64,000 bases of DNA from Rhizophagus irregularis (GCF_026210795.1 NC_089430.1:2108001-2172000); one strand, 5' to 3'; shown: positions 1 through 12,924, counted from the stretch's first letter. Numbers and translations: made by a program. The notes: a model not told the origin generated them from the letters alone.

Positions 1-1147
1 TATCAATCTTATATGATATTTCACTTGGGTATTTATAATTTAAAAATATATTAGTAAATGATTAATTTATTATACTGATTTATTAATTGTTTTTATTTTA
101 AAAGACTTCAGAATATTCATCGGACAAATTTTGTACATCGAGATTTACATAGTGGTAATATATTGGTAGATTTACCATCTTATTACGAAACTTGTAAAAT
201 CGGGGATCTAGGATTATCGCGACATGCAAATGGTACCTCTTCGGATAATGAAATATATGGAGTAGTACCTTATATTGCACCAGAAATATTTAAAGGGTCT
301 GCATTTTCTAAAGAATCTGATATTTATAGTCTGGGTATGATCATGTGGGAACTTACGACAGGCTGTAAACCTTTTACTGACGTTGAACATGATCATAGTC
401 TTATTTTTAATATTCTTGATGGCGCACGACCTGAAATTACAGAAGATACACCAGAATGTTATACTAATTTAATGAAAAGTTGTTGGGATTCTGATCCCGA
501 AAAAAGACCTTCTATAGTCGAAATTTGTAATATTTGTAATTCATGGATTAAAGATCATGCTAAGAATTTTACTCATGCTGAATTAAAAAGGAAAAAGTTA
601 ATTAAATCAAAGAAACTTGGTCCCAAGTTTGCCAAAAAACCTCATCCAAAATCTATTTATATAAGTAGATCATTAAATTCTTACATTTCTAAATGTTCAT
701 CTATCAATTTTTCATCAAATGGTATGTACGATATTATTTTATTAAAATTATCTTTGGATAATTAAATTAAATATCTTTTTTATAGATTACATTTCAAATG
801 AAATAGAATTTGACATAGATATCGAAAGGTATTTTAAATTAAAATATTGGTTAAATTATTAAATTTAACAACGAAAGCCTTTTAATAAATAAATACAATT
901 TTTATATTAGTAATGGATCCAACGTAATCAAAACTAAGCGAAATATTAAAGAATTAAGTATTAATTCTTGTGAAAATAATGGTAATTATTTTTATTTGAT
1001 TAAATGTTAAAGAATGTTTTTTGTTAATAATTTTTTTTTTATTAATTATTTTTTAATCAATCAAAAATAGGAAAACGCATTAAAATTAATTCCAGTTATT
1101 CAAGGACTTCTTTCACCATCTCTCAAAAAACAATAATGAAGTACTAG
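1..1147 (+). CDS. TKL-type protein kinase, 3' part (5' end outside window)
   Basis: Cytosolic Ser/Thr/Tyr-like kinase of the expanded fungal TKL group; partner unknown. Exons read as <1-28, 105-722, 786-828, 911-981, 1071-1147, all with GT-AG borders and matching phases, stop TAG at 1145. The visible protein begins at the alpha-E helix (YDISLGLQNIH), then catalytic loop HRDLHSGN, GDLGLS in place of DFG, IAPE, the SDIYSLGMIMWEL helix and a CWDSDPEKRP segment. After the kinase comes a tail spread over three tiny exons. The tail exon pattern is the same as in the kinase at 39628-42109, where GKRIKI matches GKHIKI, so the two are paralogues and support each other's models. The beta3 lysine and glycine loop lie upstream of the window. 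Catalytic residues that can be seen are intact, so the gene is probably active. Confidence 0.85.
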
Positions 1148-1454
1148 TAAGAGATAGAATATAATTTTCATATTAAACATGTATTTTATATTATATATCG
1201 ATATGTGTATTTTATTTAATGATTAGCTAGTGATTAAGCTTTTGTAAGAATAACTCATTTTATATGTAGATATCACAAGACGTGTTTGTTACGATAAATC
1301 TTGCCAACACACATATTCTTTCAATATATTAAATTTATAATAAACATTCTTGATCATGATGGTTGTGATGAAGTATTAATGCTAATGAATTATCGTCCAT
1401 GTCATCATTGATTAATAGATGCATAAGTCGTAAAATTATGTCAGGTTGATTTAA

Positions 1455-1790
1455 AGATGTTCAGCCGGTCTTTCGGTCTTATTCGGTCCTGTACGGCCTT
1501 TATAGAAAAAATCCCTGATCTGGCATCTAAAATTTTTGTGTCGCAGCGGGATTGGCAAAAATTGGTCTCTATTCTGCTTTTTCTAAAGCTAGCAGAGACC
1601 AAATTAGCCAAAGACCGAGAAAAGAAAAAAATAGATTTCGATCATGAAAACTAATCTAATCTTGAATTGGCTGATTGGATTAAAACCAAACTTTACCACT
1701 TTTCAGTCCTTAACGAATCTACTGCGACACAAAAGTTTAGAGGCACAGTTCCTAGAAAATTTCAAGACCGGTCTTTCAAGATATTTGTAG
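1455..1790. repeat. Imperfect inverted-repeat (foldback) element
   Basis: The arm near 1525-1552 (ending tttttgtgtcgcag) is repeated in reverse complement near 1721-1747 (ctgcgacacaaaagttta). An inner pair, ttggtctct / agagaccaaatt, lies inside. Both outer parts carry ccggtctttc. The segment is richer in G+C than its surroundings. It fits a non-autonomous foldback or MITE; no coding capacity or clear target duplication is seen. Confidence 0.5.
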
Positions 1791-2499
1791 AAAGCTATAG
1801 AATGTTACAAAATAATCAGTTATGATGATTAATAATGTTAATTCATTATTTCATTTTTACCGCACAAAGTAAATACAGCTTAAGTAACTATTACAAAGAT
1901 ATACTAGCACCGAAGCAATAAATGTCATGAGTAAACGGTCCATGTACCAAACACGTGACATTTATCTATTACACGTGACGAATTAAATTTTGATCGAAGC
2001 AAAAGATTCTGGCCCATCTTTCTAAAGTTAAAATAAAATAAATAAAATAAATAACTAATTGAACAAAGAAAAGATTTTTCACGCATTTTTTGAATAGGTG
2101 GGACAAGCAAAAATTACAAATGAGAGGTATATTAAAAATATCGTAATATTAAGATGAGATGTTAGAGTTTGCTAAATCCCACGAATTTTAGGATGATAAT
2201 TTCATAATCAGTAAACTATTTCTTTTGTTTTTTTGTTTTCTAATAAAAAGTTTTTAACATGACAATTAGTAAAGTTGTAAAATAAAATGTAAGGATTTAA
2301 GCTTTAGACAAAATTTAGCATGATTTCTTTTTTCTTATACCATATTTTAAAGAAATTTAAGTAATAACAAGATTTCATCATTATTGATTTTTTAAAAGTT
2401 AGGAAGATTTTTTTGAGAGAATAAACATAACTTTAACTTTTTACAAATTTTCATAATAATAAATAAGTTACAAAAATATCTTTTATTTTTACTTTTATT

Positions 2500-3226
2500 T
2501 TATTTAGTAATTAATTTGACTAATATTAAATCCATTTTGTAGTAATATTATTATTAGTTTTAACCCAATATAGAAAGCTTTTAGTTTTAATATAATTTCA
2601 ATAAATAATAGAATTTAAAATAAAAAAAATTTTATTTAAGATTTCATATACGTTTATAATATTATCAATGATATTTTCAAATGGTTAATCTGATCATTTA
2701 AAGGTTCGAATTTTTTTCAATAACATAGCGATTCAATAATATCATAATTTGACTTATATTAAATTATTCTCCAATCGGATATGAGTGAAATAAATGAACT
2801 TGAAAAATATAATTTAAGATATAGTATTAAATTTGATATAATGGTCTGGTCATAATTATCACAACTATTACACTATTACATAAACACTTATCACGAATTA
2901 TCATCATGTAATAACAAATTAATCTATTATTATTCGTTATTCAAAAAAATTTATATGATTACTTCATTATAATTAATTTCATTGATAACTAATAATCTAG
3001 TTCTCCAGGACCCCGAGCTATATATATAGAGGTAAGGTGCAGCCAAAAAAAATTACTATTAGCTAGTTCTCCCTATATTCATCTAACCAGCTCTCTGGCC
3101 CGACCTGAATGATATAATAATTTGAAATCAGTTTTCCCTATATTATAAGAAAATTAAATTATACTTGATAATTACTTACTAATACTAGTACATATCTAAC
3201 GGTTAGATTATTTAGATTTTTTATAA
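2500..3226. repeat. Segmental duplication, detached 3' flank of gene copy 1
   Basis: Shared strings with 21680-22250 include attaaatccaatttgtag-like, atagaaagctttta, attttcaaatg and ttcattgataa, in the same order. The match runs to about 3226 and would continue into the 3' end of the gene at 6721-8937 if the intervening ~3.5 kb were absent. Confidence 0.7.
3001..3073. repeat. Short insertion between ctagttctcc direct repeats
   Basis: The sequence ctagttctcc occurs at about 2998-3007 and again at about 3062-3072, flanking roughly 55 bases that contain gaccccgagctatatatata and gccaaaaaaaattactatt. This segment is missing from the duplicate at about 22190. Related pieces recur near 43070 (gccaaaaaaaaattactatt) and 47055 (gaccccgagctatacatag). 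It fits a small mobile repeat with its target duplication. Confidence 0.45.
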
Positions 3227-4335
3227 GATAATAAATAAAATACCGAAAGCGAATATGGATTCTAGTAATTCTTAATTTGACACGACATATTGTCGTTTTC
3301 TAATTCTTTTATTATTTCACTTGCTTCGAAACTAATAGTTGCATTATTTTTTTCGGAGCTAATGTTATTAAAATAGAAACTATTACGGAAATTCTGGCCT
3401 GTCATCTTCAAATTCACAATATTTTATGTTATATAAAGATTAGATATATATTTTCGTTACAAATATAGGATATAAATATTTGTTATTAAATTTTATACTT
3501 AATTTGATAAAACTTTACATATTCACCATCTGTGTTTGGCATGGGAAGTTCTCTTTTAAGTTTTACCATTTATAATGCTTTAAACCATCGTCATCTATTT
3601 CGATTCGAAAGGTGATCTACAACCAGAATGATTTTTAAAGCTCAAGCATTAACAATAACCATATGCTATAGTATCGTTGAATTCATATTCGCATCTGGAC
3701 AAGCATATGTCACTAATAGAATATCAGTAAAATAGTATAATAGATTATAACACGATCATTTGGATTTTAGTTTTAATAAATACAAAATTTGATATTTCTT
3801 AATACAATGTATAGTTATTTATTAGTATTATTTATAACAATAAATGTTCAGTTATTCACTTATTCTAATTTTAATTCCAAGTTTCACACATAACAGTTTA
3901 GAACGCCCTACCAAGGACTAAGGCAACTTGCATATATATACTATGATATACTACGTAAATAAAAAATTAAAGATAATAATCTATAAAGCATAATGAAAGA
4001 AAAATAAAAGTAAAATTAACTTCAATATACAAACTAGTAATTTAAACTATTTGACTCTAACTTTCACATAAAAGAAAACCTCATTCAATATTATGTTTAC
4101 TATCTTGATAAATTTCATTTAATTCTATAAAAAAAAAAATAGATTAGATGAATTAGAAAGGAAATATTAGTAAAATTACAAATATGTAAATAGTAACTTA
4201 CTCAATTCACTCAATTGAACATCTAAGCACAAACTGTGCATCATGTAATCATAGTATTAAAATGTTAACAAAATGTAAATAAAATAATTATAATAATGAT
4301 TATTAAGAGAATACTTACTGGATTTGCTGATGTAG

Positions 4336-6480
4336 CATTGCTGAAACCCGTGATTTCATGACATCGCTTTCACTATAGTGTCATGTTGTTATTTTAGTAA
4401 CGTAACAATGTATTGTACGTTAATACGAAATTGCAATACATCTACAATACTGTGATTGCGTTGTTTAATACATTGTGACTATATCATAAATATGGCTTTT
4501 TTTTATATTAAAATTTTTTAAGTATTATTTTTTTTATTTCATAATATTGATGTTGATTATGCGACTACAATGCTTATAATTGCATAGTAACGATGATGAT
4601 ACTATATTATACTGAATAATCAATTGTTTTATGCGCAGATATTTATACTTAAGTATCAGCTAATGTAAAACAAAAAAATTTAATAATAATTTCTTAAAAT
4701 ATTTCTGAATGCCATTTTTTTTTTATTATTTTATATTCCCCTATAGGCACTAATGGATATACATATCTAAAAAAAATTATAAAAAAAATCAAATTTCGGC
4801 CCTTATTTATATGAAATTATGTATCACGTGATTAACGTGACAATTTTAACAGATCAGCCACGTTTTTTTAAACTTTAACAAACCCTTTTCCTTCCTCACA
4901 GTCTCACCCTTCCCTTCCCCGTCTTTTTCTCTTCCTCTTGTTTCGCTCTCTCTAATAAAATCTTTAACTGAACGGTTAGCAACATTTTGATATTTTTCTT
5001 TATTAGACAAAAATCATTGCATTATGCAATGAAAATTGAGTTCATAATGATTTTTTTTTTAAAAAAAAAATAAGTTTATTATAACTTAAATGACAAAATA
5101 ACTACGGTAAAAAAATGGATTGAAAAAAAGCTAGAGAATGAGTACATTCATTATTTCAAATATGATGAATTTAAAATCAATGAAGAAGAAATTGGTAGAG
5201 AAAGGGATATCAGAATTCCGGTAAGATTTTTTTTCTTTTTTTTTCATCTTTATTTTTTTAATGAACGGTTCTAATGGTTCATTTTTTTCCTTTCTTTAGA
5301 TGGTTCTTTTAAATTACCTTGGGAGACATTTTGGTAAAGTTTTTTATTTATTTCTTCCATCTTTTAACAAACGGTTCCTAACAGTTCATTTCTTTCTCTT
5401 TTTAGGCAGTTCTTTTGTATTTCTTGTGGTAAGTTAAATTTTATTTTTTTCTTTCATTTTTTTTATTTGACAAAACGTTAACTGGCGGTTAACTAAAATT
5501 TTATTTTCTTTTTTTTAGATGGTCAGCCTTTGGACATGTGAATTTCTAATGGTTGGTTTCTTTTTACTTTTTTAAATTCTTTTGAATTAAATTTTTTATT
5601 TTGATAAGTTGTTGACTATCATTTCATTTTCTTTCTTTGTTTTTAGACAGGTCACGTGTGAATTTTCAACGGTTAGATTTTTTCCTTTTTAAGTTTTTCA
5701 AATTAAATTTTTTCATTTTTATTTAACGAAACATTTAACTAACATTTCATCTTTTTTTAAAAAAAACAGTCATGTCCTTTTCTTTTTTTATGTTCTACGT
5801 TTCAATACTTCTCTTTCAGATGTCCGGACCTTTTGACATGTGAGACTTCAGTAGTAACTATTTTTGACAGGAATTGTATTACTATTGGCATATAATGAAT
5901 CAAAATGAAAATTTGACTTTGATTCTGGATACAGAATAGTGGATACAAGAACTTAAAATGCTCCCTCATCACGAAAATTATTTTACTTGTTTTACTTATA
6001 GGTTCTGTACAATTTCGAATAGTGGAATAGGGTATTGAAATGGTAAGTTTCGTAATGAAATTTACCATTTTCTTAGTATTGGAAACATCCTTATTTTATA
6101 CATTTTTTTTTGTAGTTATATAAGGGCTTTGGCTGGGTACCTGGAGATTGGAGATGGTAAATTTCTTTGCAAAACTTACTTTTTTTGTTTTCTTTAATTA
6201 GAAACATTTTTGATGTTTAATTTATTTTTTTTTTTTAGATCTCAGCTTCTTCAAAACTTCTTGTTATTAGACAGATTGTTTTTTGGAGTCTTTAAATGTG
6301 TAGAATTTTGGTAGAAGGCTCCCTTTCTTGGGATTATTTCGTTTTAAGGAAAAGTTTCATTTTTTTAGACTTTTTCAAATTACCTTTAGCAAAACATGTT
6401 TATTAAATAATTTTTTTTCAGATACTTTTATACATTTTATATAAAGAATTATATTATCAATACTTAATAATGAATAATTT
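4336..6480. mobile_element. Candidate element with exon/intron-like cassette array (array 1)
   Basis: The left end cattgctgaaacccgtgatt matches the left end of the 3.1 kb element at 31905 (cattgcagaaacccgtgatt). As in that element there is then a C+T-rich stretch (4880-4960) and a series of short segments bordered by ttttag and gtaag, each preceded by a branch-like motif such as cctaac. Two donors sit in hairpins (6038-6069 and about 6150-6175). The whole lies within an insertion relative to the second gene copy. No matching right terminal repeat was found, so its right border is uncertain. Confidence 0.45.
5086..5220 (+). pseudogene. Kinase N-lobe exon fragment inside cassette array 1
   Basis: An open stretch of about 45 codons reads ...WIEKKLENEYIHYFKYDEF..., followed by EEIG, then a gtaag donor at 5221. 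This resembles the segment just before and into the glycine loop of TKL kinases of these fungi, but the loop glycines are lost after EEIG and no other kinase exon follows. It is best explained as a captured or decayed kinase exon. Identification rests on recall of family patterns only. Confidence 0.4.
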
Positions 6481-6720
6481 AATAGTTAGCTAGCGTAGTA
6501 TGTAATATATAACATTGTTTGCTTTATTAAATATATATGCAAATAAAGTGTGTTTACAACATTGTTAAATTACTACATTTTGGCTATATGTTTACAATAC
6601 TAGTAAAATATGTATAGTGAAATTGTTTTTACAGTAAATTAAAAAAGCATAGTGGCGATACATTTTCTCACTTTTGCGTCATATGATGTTCAATAACGAT
6701 GATGGATGAATCACGTGATT

Positions 6721-8937
6721 TTAGCGCAGTGTCAAACGTTGTTTAGAGATACGAATATTCCAAGCATAATACCAAAGATGTTGATTTGGTTTAATTGAAA
6801 TAGTTCCATTACTTTTTAATTCATTAATCCAATTTTCAAGTGGTGTCTCCCCAAAATCTAAAGTTGGTTTCAAATAATCCAACACATATTTAAATAATAA
6901 ATCACCAGTAATATCAGGGATTTCAAGTAAACTAGCAACAAAATCAGCTGATTTAACTTCAATGTTTACTGGTTCCCAAATATTATCTTCAGAACTAATT
7001 CCAAGTACAAATGTATGCTTAGAGTTAAGTTTTGAAAATTTTCCACTGTACCTTATTTGATAAGGATGAATTTTCAATGGATCTTTAAACGAAATACCCA
7101 CATGATCCATGTCAAACGAATCACTGAATTAAAATTGAAATGTGATTTGTGATTAGCATCAAATTATTTTAAAAATAAAATAATTATTCTTGATAAATTA
7201 GAACACATACCTGTCTTCATCTTCATCATCATCACTTAAAATTAAATAATTGTTAAGCATAAATAAATAAAATGCATAAAAATATAATATAATCTATTTA
7301 TAAACTCTACCTTAAGATTTCCAAGTCATTAGTAGGTAAGATTACAACAGATGCTGTCCATCTATCAGTTTTAGACGTATTATAAACATCTCTATATTCA
7401 TTATTTATAATTGTAATAATAGCTGTTATTGATACATCACTATTTATAGGAGAAGTAATCTTAATTCCAGTTCTTTTAACATCAGTGTAAGAATTATCTG
7501 ATTCATCATAATCCCTGATTTCATCAAAGGAAGAAATTGTTTTGGTATATGGACGAATAGACTCAAAAATAGCTTGAGTTTCTGGATCAAGTAATATTAC
7601 ATCTGGCTTTTTTTGTTTTATAGGAAATTTCTCAATTATATTATGAGCAATTGATAATAAATCTTTATCAAGGTTTGAAAGTCGAGGATAATTATCAATT
7701 GCAAATTGATGAAACCAGCCTTTAGTTAATTTAGCACAGAACCTAAAAAGTGCCAATTTATAAGAATTTTCTTGATCATTGGAGATCATTGGAATAAGAT
7801 ATCTTTCAAGTGCAATAACCATCACTACTTCTTTCATACAATTAATTTTTGTTTGATAGTCAAGTTTTTCAAAAAGGGATTTTTTTATCAATTCTTTAGA
7901 CTATATTATAATTATTTAAATTAAACAATTAGTATTTAAATGAAATTTTAATTAAAACACATAATCATTATTTTCCTTAATGTAATTACCTGGCCATCTC
8001 TTAAACCTTGATAAATTGGATGATCACCATATTTTACAAGTTCATATAAATCCTCATGGGAAATACATTTTTGTACAAAAAGATTATCTTCATATTCCAA
8101 GAAATCATCATTGGACATATTTAAATTGATACTATATGCACCTGGTTTACTGTATATAATTTCAGTTTCTTTAATACGAGTTTCTAATATAAGTTCAATT
8201 AACTCATCACGTTGTGGACTATATAAGTCCTCTGCTATATTCTTCTTTTTCGTTTGGGTCAGGGCTACATAATCTCTCAACAAATGTAAATCTGAAATAT
8301 TTTTATGCAAATCTGCTTGACAATAAATTAGAGATGTTTTCAAAGCTTCAAGAATTTTTAATGGAGCGACAATACATAAGAAATTTGACAATAATGGAAG
8401 CATTGTTTTATCTTCAATATTACAACATAATTCTAAAATCATTAGAGCACTCATTTTTGGGTGAACATCATTAAACCTTTCAAATTCAATTTTATTGATT
8501 TCATCATCATCTTGCATATCATCAACTTTCATATTATCTTCAGAATTACCTTCAAAGATGGATTTCATGTTTCTGAAATCCACTTTCTCAGAGACAAGTT
8601 CAATATAAAAGCTAATAAGTTTTTTATCTGCTGTGTATTTATCAATATACTCTCCAGCAAGTATTAGTCCACCTCCTGGATAATAAATTAATTTTATATA
8701 TTTAAAAGTAGCATTATATTCTTTAACTTTATTAATAAATAAAGTTGTTTGTAAAGGAGTTGCCATCAAATCCCAATCATTAGGTTCACGAAAAGAATAA
8801 ATATGCCATTTTGCAGCACGTGAGCCAATAAGAACAGGATAATCTATAAGTGGAATGTTGCCTTCATTCTTGATAATATTATTTAAAATGATTAATATTT
8901 CCTTATAACTATCAGCAATGATTTGAGGTTTAATCAT
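6721..8937 (-). CDS. Nucleotidyltransferase-fold-like protein, copy 1
   Basis: Four exons on the minus strand: 8937-7990, 7900-7311, 7234-7211 and 7123-6721, giving 654 residues. The ATG is at 8937 and the start matches the paralogue at 24610. Residues 34-56 hold a GS (38-39) followed by DWD (54-56), with a possible third acidic residue at E113 in IEL. That pattern fits the minimal nucleotidyltransferase (Pol-beta) fold, but substrate and partner are unknown. The middle and C-terminal regions match no family I recognise; exon 3 encodes only eight residues, mostly acidic. The last residues differ from the paralogue (SKQRLTLR against KKSKKSHH) exactly where duplicated flanking DNA is interrupted, so an insertion appears to have replaced the natural 3' end. 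Splice sites are conserved in both copies, which supports the model. Confidence 0.75.
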
Positions 8938-9036
8938 TTTTTTTTTTTTTGAAAATTAGCAGAAATGTAACTTTTTAAAGAAAAAAGTAAAGGTTCAGAG
9001 TTGAAATAGAAGTTATATCTGAAAAAAAAATTATCT

Positions 9037-9052
9037 TATATATATATATATT
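9037..9052 (-). promoter_or_regulatory. TATA-like tract upstream of copy 1
   Basis: An uninterrupted TA run lies about 100 bases upstream of the ATG at 8937. It fits a TATA element, but is low-complexity and could be a simple microsatellite. Confidence 0.35.
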
Positions 9053-9584
9053 ATTTTAATAATTATTTGAAGTATGAATCATTATAATAATATGATTTAT
9101 TATTAATCATTAAATGCTTGTCATATAAACTTATTTAGTCAGTACAAACATTACATCATGAAGATTAATAATTACATATTCTTGTCTAGAAATAATTGAT
9201 CAGCTTTTATCTTTGAAAATTCTACTTTATTTTAAACCAATATTGATTTACTCTGTTGCAATACAATAAGTATTTCAATTAAACTTTTACACATTAAAAT
9301 TTATTAATAATGATAAAATTTTGATATTTAATAAAGTATAATAATTATAACCCATTATTTTTGCAAAAAACACATTGTAAGTATGTATTCTACTACTAAT
9401 TATATTATAACTATCTATAATTAAACATGTAAACATATGAATATATGATATATGACGTAACTCTTAGTTAAGTCACGTCATAGACATAACTAAGATGCAA
9501 TAATTGTAACGTATAAAAATTGATCACGTATCTACTCTTCTTCAGAATGAAAACTAGAAAAATGTTTGTATAGGGCATCGGATC

Positions 9585-9850
9585 TGATCCATATTTCATC
9601 CCTTAAATTTCACCAAAAATTAACACCCAATTATCAAATCCTAGATTAATCCATATTTTATCCCAGATTTGATCTATATTTCATCCCAAATTTAATTTCA
9701 GAATGTTAAATTTATATCACCAGGATAAATCAAATCCAGGATATAATAGAAATCAGATCCGGGATAAAATAGGGATGAAATATGGATTAATCCATTTTTA
9801 CCCCAGATAAATCCGGGATTTGATCTGAGGTTTAATCCCAGACTTAGCTT
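9585..9850. repeat. Foldback repeat of atccatatttcatccc-type words
   Basis: The word atccatatttcatccc at about 9588 returns in reverse complement, gggatgaaatatggat, at about 9772. Around them are many variants of ggattaatcc and ccgggatttgatc on both strands. The segment can fold on itself over most of its length. No gene is visible. Confidence 0.55.
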
Positions 9851-11640
9851 AGAGAATACTTTGATAATGGAATTATAGAACGATAACACTGTAAAATATC
9901 TATATAATAAGCATTTATCCGAGTGTCCGAAAGATAAGATTAATAATCCCTTTTACACTTATTATTATATTCGATTCTTTTTGCCTTTTTCTTATGATGA
10001 AAAAGTGTATCCTTAATTAGATTAAGGATTGATAGAACATATATGAAGCAGTTTAATTTAATTTGATAGAAATTATTCAAGAGGAAATGTTATTAAAGTA
10101 TAAACATATTAAAGTATGAGATATTTACAAATAAGAAGATGATAAAATTACGAATAAAGAAAACCTCAATTGGAAAAAGAAGAAACTCGATAGAAGAAAA
10201 TCTTTATTCTAGAGATGAGATGAGAGATTTAAAAATGGAAAATCTAAATTAAGAAAAGGACGTAAATGATATATTTAGAAGATGTATAGATTCATTGTTT
10301 TGTATAAATAGTAGATAAATTTCGATTTTAGAAGATTAAGAATCTCTTTTGATTCTTAGATTTAAAGTTAATATAGTTATTTTATATAATTAACATATTT
10401 TATTATTAACTAAAACATTATTTTGTTAACGACTCAACGTGGTGATGACCCACACCACAGGGTTGGGCATTACACTGTATTTGACTAATTAATGTGGCAT
10501 TTTTTACTACAAATTAATCAAGCGCAGTAACGCTCTTTTTCCTTACATACTATTATTTTCTCTGAGCTGTATAAAAATTCTGATATAGAAAGTAACAATA
10601 TAACGTTATGAACTCAAAAGAAACTGGCCTATCGCAGTGTTGACGAAAAAATTATTGAAGTTCGGGCAACAATTCAGGTAGGATGATTTTTTTTCAAGAG
10701 ATTATCTTTTTTTTTTTATTAAATTAATTTTGAAGATGAAGAATGGCGCTATTGCTTAAGATAACATACTGTACATGGACTTACATCACTAGATGAATAA
10801 TACTGATTTGAGAATAAATGAAATATACTTTTTCGTAGTACTTACAAGAAAACAATTTCGAAGCTTGCAAACTAATATTTTTTCGTACAGATTTCCGAAG
10901 ACCTAATTAATATCACGGAAGTGCTAACAAAAAATTCTCAGCAAGGTATTTACTAAAGTTATGATGCTACTTTATTTGCATCGCTTGTCTTATATAACTG
11001 ACGAACAAATGAAATCGGATTAAAGTTAATGTTTGATAATATGTTAATATATACAAGCGGTGAGCAAAATTATTTGGAAAACTTTAAAGTGAATTTACTC
11101 AACAAATTTGCAAATAGTTTAATATATTTAGTCGCCACTGGTTATAACGAACCTGTTAGTATCAAATCTCATTAGAATATTCAGAATGGATTAAATCCGT
11201 CATCTGTTATCTGAATCTAAATCTGTTTAGTAGTGTTTTGATCCATATGCGGTTTGACCCGGGTCAGCCCAGATAAACCGTGAATATTCAGGTGAATACC
11301 GCGGATTGCAGATTTCGAATAACTTGAAATATTTCATGAACTAGTGATCAGTATTTTATGATTTATAACCTCTTAGTACTACGAATATAATCGTAGTGCT
11401 GAAATTTCTTAATACTCAGGGTTAATCCCAATTTTTACAAAATTAAGTTTTTATCCAAATAAATGATTATTTTATCCAGATGGTGGTTTTCATCTGGATC
11501 GAAATACTATCGTTTAGTCATCTGATTATCTGTGACGAATAATCGGATTATGTTGGATTGATCTCAGATATCCGATTAAATAATATATATGTGTGTGAAA
11601 TGTTATTAATGGAATATTTAAAAGTAACTATGTAAAGGTT
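9851..11640. other. Gene-free interval
   Basis: A+T-rich, with no coding segment I can support. A G+C-richer patch at about 11220-11330 contains cggtttgacccgggtcagcc and related short palindromes; origin unknown. Confidence 0.4.
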
Positions 11641-12480
11641 TCACTGACAGTTTTTTCTTCTTTTTTTCAATAGGGACAGGGAAATGGACTTTCTTTTTCT
11701 TTTTTTACTGGAAATTGGGTTCAGTTCATTCAGATCTTCTCATAGGAGTTCTTTTATAAATATTTTTTTTCTTTTTTACTATTTTAACCCATTATTAATC
11801 ATTTCTTATTTTTTACAGTCTGGCAGACGAACGGTTTGAGGCTTTAGAAGACATTAAAGTTGATGGTTTATTTTGTTCATTTTTGGTTTGACTTTTTGTT
11901 TCCTTGGCCTATTATTAACTATTTATTTATAGGAATGGACCAACAGGTGAATGGTTTGAAACTTTAAAAAACATTAAGGGTAGAGTTTTGTTTTTATTTT
12001 ATTTTATTTGAACGTTTTCTTTATGTCAATTATTAAAGTTTATTTTTTTCTCTCCTTCATTTTACAGGAATGGACTGATAGATAAATTTTTCATCCCATT
12101 GATTTCTTCCTTCCTTTTACCTCTTGAACTTTATTATTCACGCTAACAGTGAAGTAGGTTTTTTTTTCTCCCATATAACCTTATCTCTTTCCACTTCTAG
12201 TTTTTTATTTCCTCTTTTAGATTAGCCGATAGCCAGGTGTGCTAGGGACACTAATCTTTAGAAGTCCCATTTAAGTATTTCGTTTCATTTGTTTATTCGA
12301 GGGTTTCTTGTTCTTTTTGGCCATTACTAACAGTCTTTTTTACAGATATGGATTGATGAACAAATGATTCAAGTCCATTTCAATGTTAAGGTTTGTATTT
12401 CATTTCATTTAAAGAATTTTTTTTGCTCCTTCAACTATTGCTAACCTTTTCTTATTTTTTATAGAGTAGAGCTCTGAAAT
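11640..12480 (+). other. Exon/intron-like cassette array (array 3)
   Basis: At about 11820, 11935, 12068 and 12345 related segments (ggcagacgaacggtttgagg, ggaccaacaggtgaatgg, ggactgatagat, ggattgatgaacaaatgatt) each follow an acceptor-like ttttacag or ttatag and a pyrimidine tract. The pattern is a tandem series of short exon-like units 110-280 bp apart. No continuous protein can be read through it. It could be a non-coding transcript or a decayed gene. Confidence 0.45.
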
Positions 12481-12908
12481 TATAATAGTAGAATATGGCG
12501 ATATGATAAATTTTGAAACTTAAAAGCAGTTTTCAAATAAAAAATAAAATTTATATTATTTATATTAAGTATATTAAGTTTAAAAGTAGTTACACTAAAA
12601 GTTTATTATATAAAGCCTAAAAAAATTTAAAAGTAATTACGTCAAAAGTTTATGTGAAGTCTAAAAGTCAAAATCCATATGGCAAAAGTCATTTATGATG
12701 TCATATGATAATGTTGACGCTACTGAAGGGACATTGAAAAAAATGACGTAACTACATAAGGTTCAAAAATCTGCACCATAAATAATTACGAGGGCTTTTA
12801 AAATACAGATTTTCAGCAAAATTGATTTCTAATTATTGCTATTATCATAAAGGTGTGACCAATTTATCAGGGATCATAAAAATTGCCAACTAGAATATGC
12901 GATTTGCC

Positions 12909-12924
12909 GGGGACTTCATCCCCC
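12909..12924. repeat. G/C hairpin, copy 1
   Basis: ggggacttcatccccc, followed by aaatataacattt. A second version lies at 15211-15227 in the same orientation with a similar downstream flank. In this A+T-rich DNA such a stem is exceptional. It may mark the ends of a repeat family. Confidence 0.45.

Larger units (their letters stand above)
1791..4335. other. Gene-free A+T-rich interval
   Basis: No supportable gene. Positions about 1925-3226 are alignable by eye with 21380-22235 downstream of the second nucleotidyltransferase-like gene, so this is duplicated flanking DNA. From about 3226 to 4335 the sequence has no counterpart beside the other copy. Confidence 0.6.
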
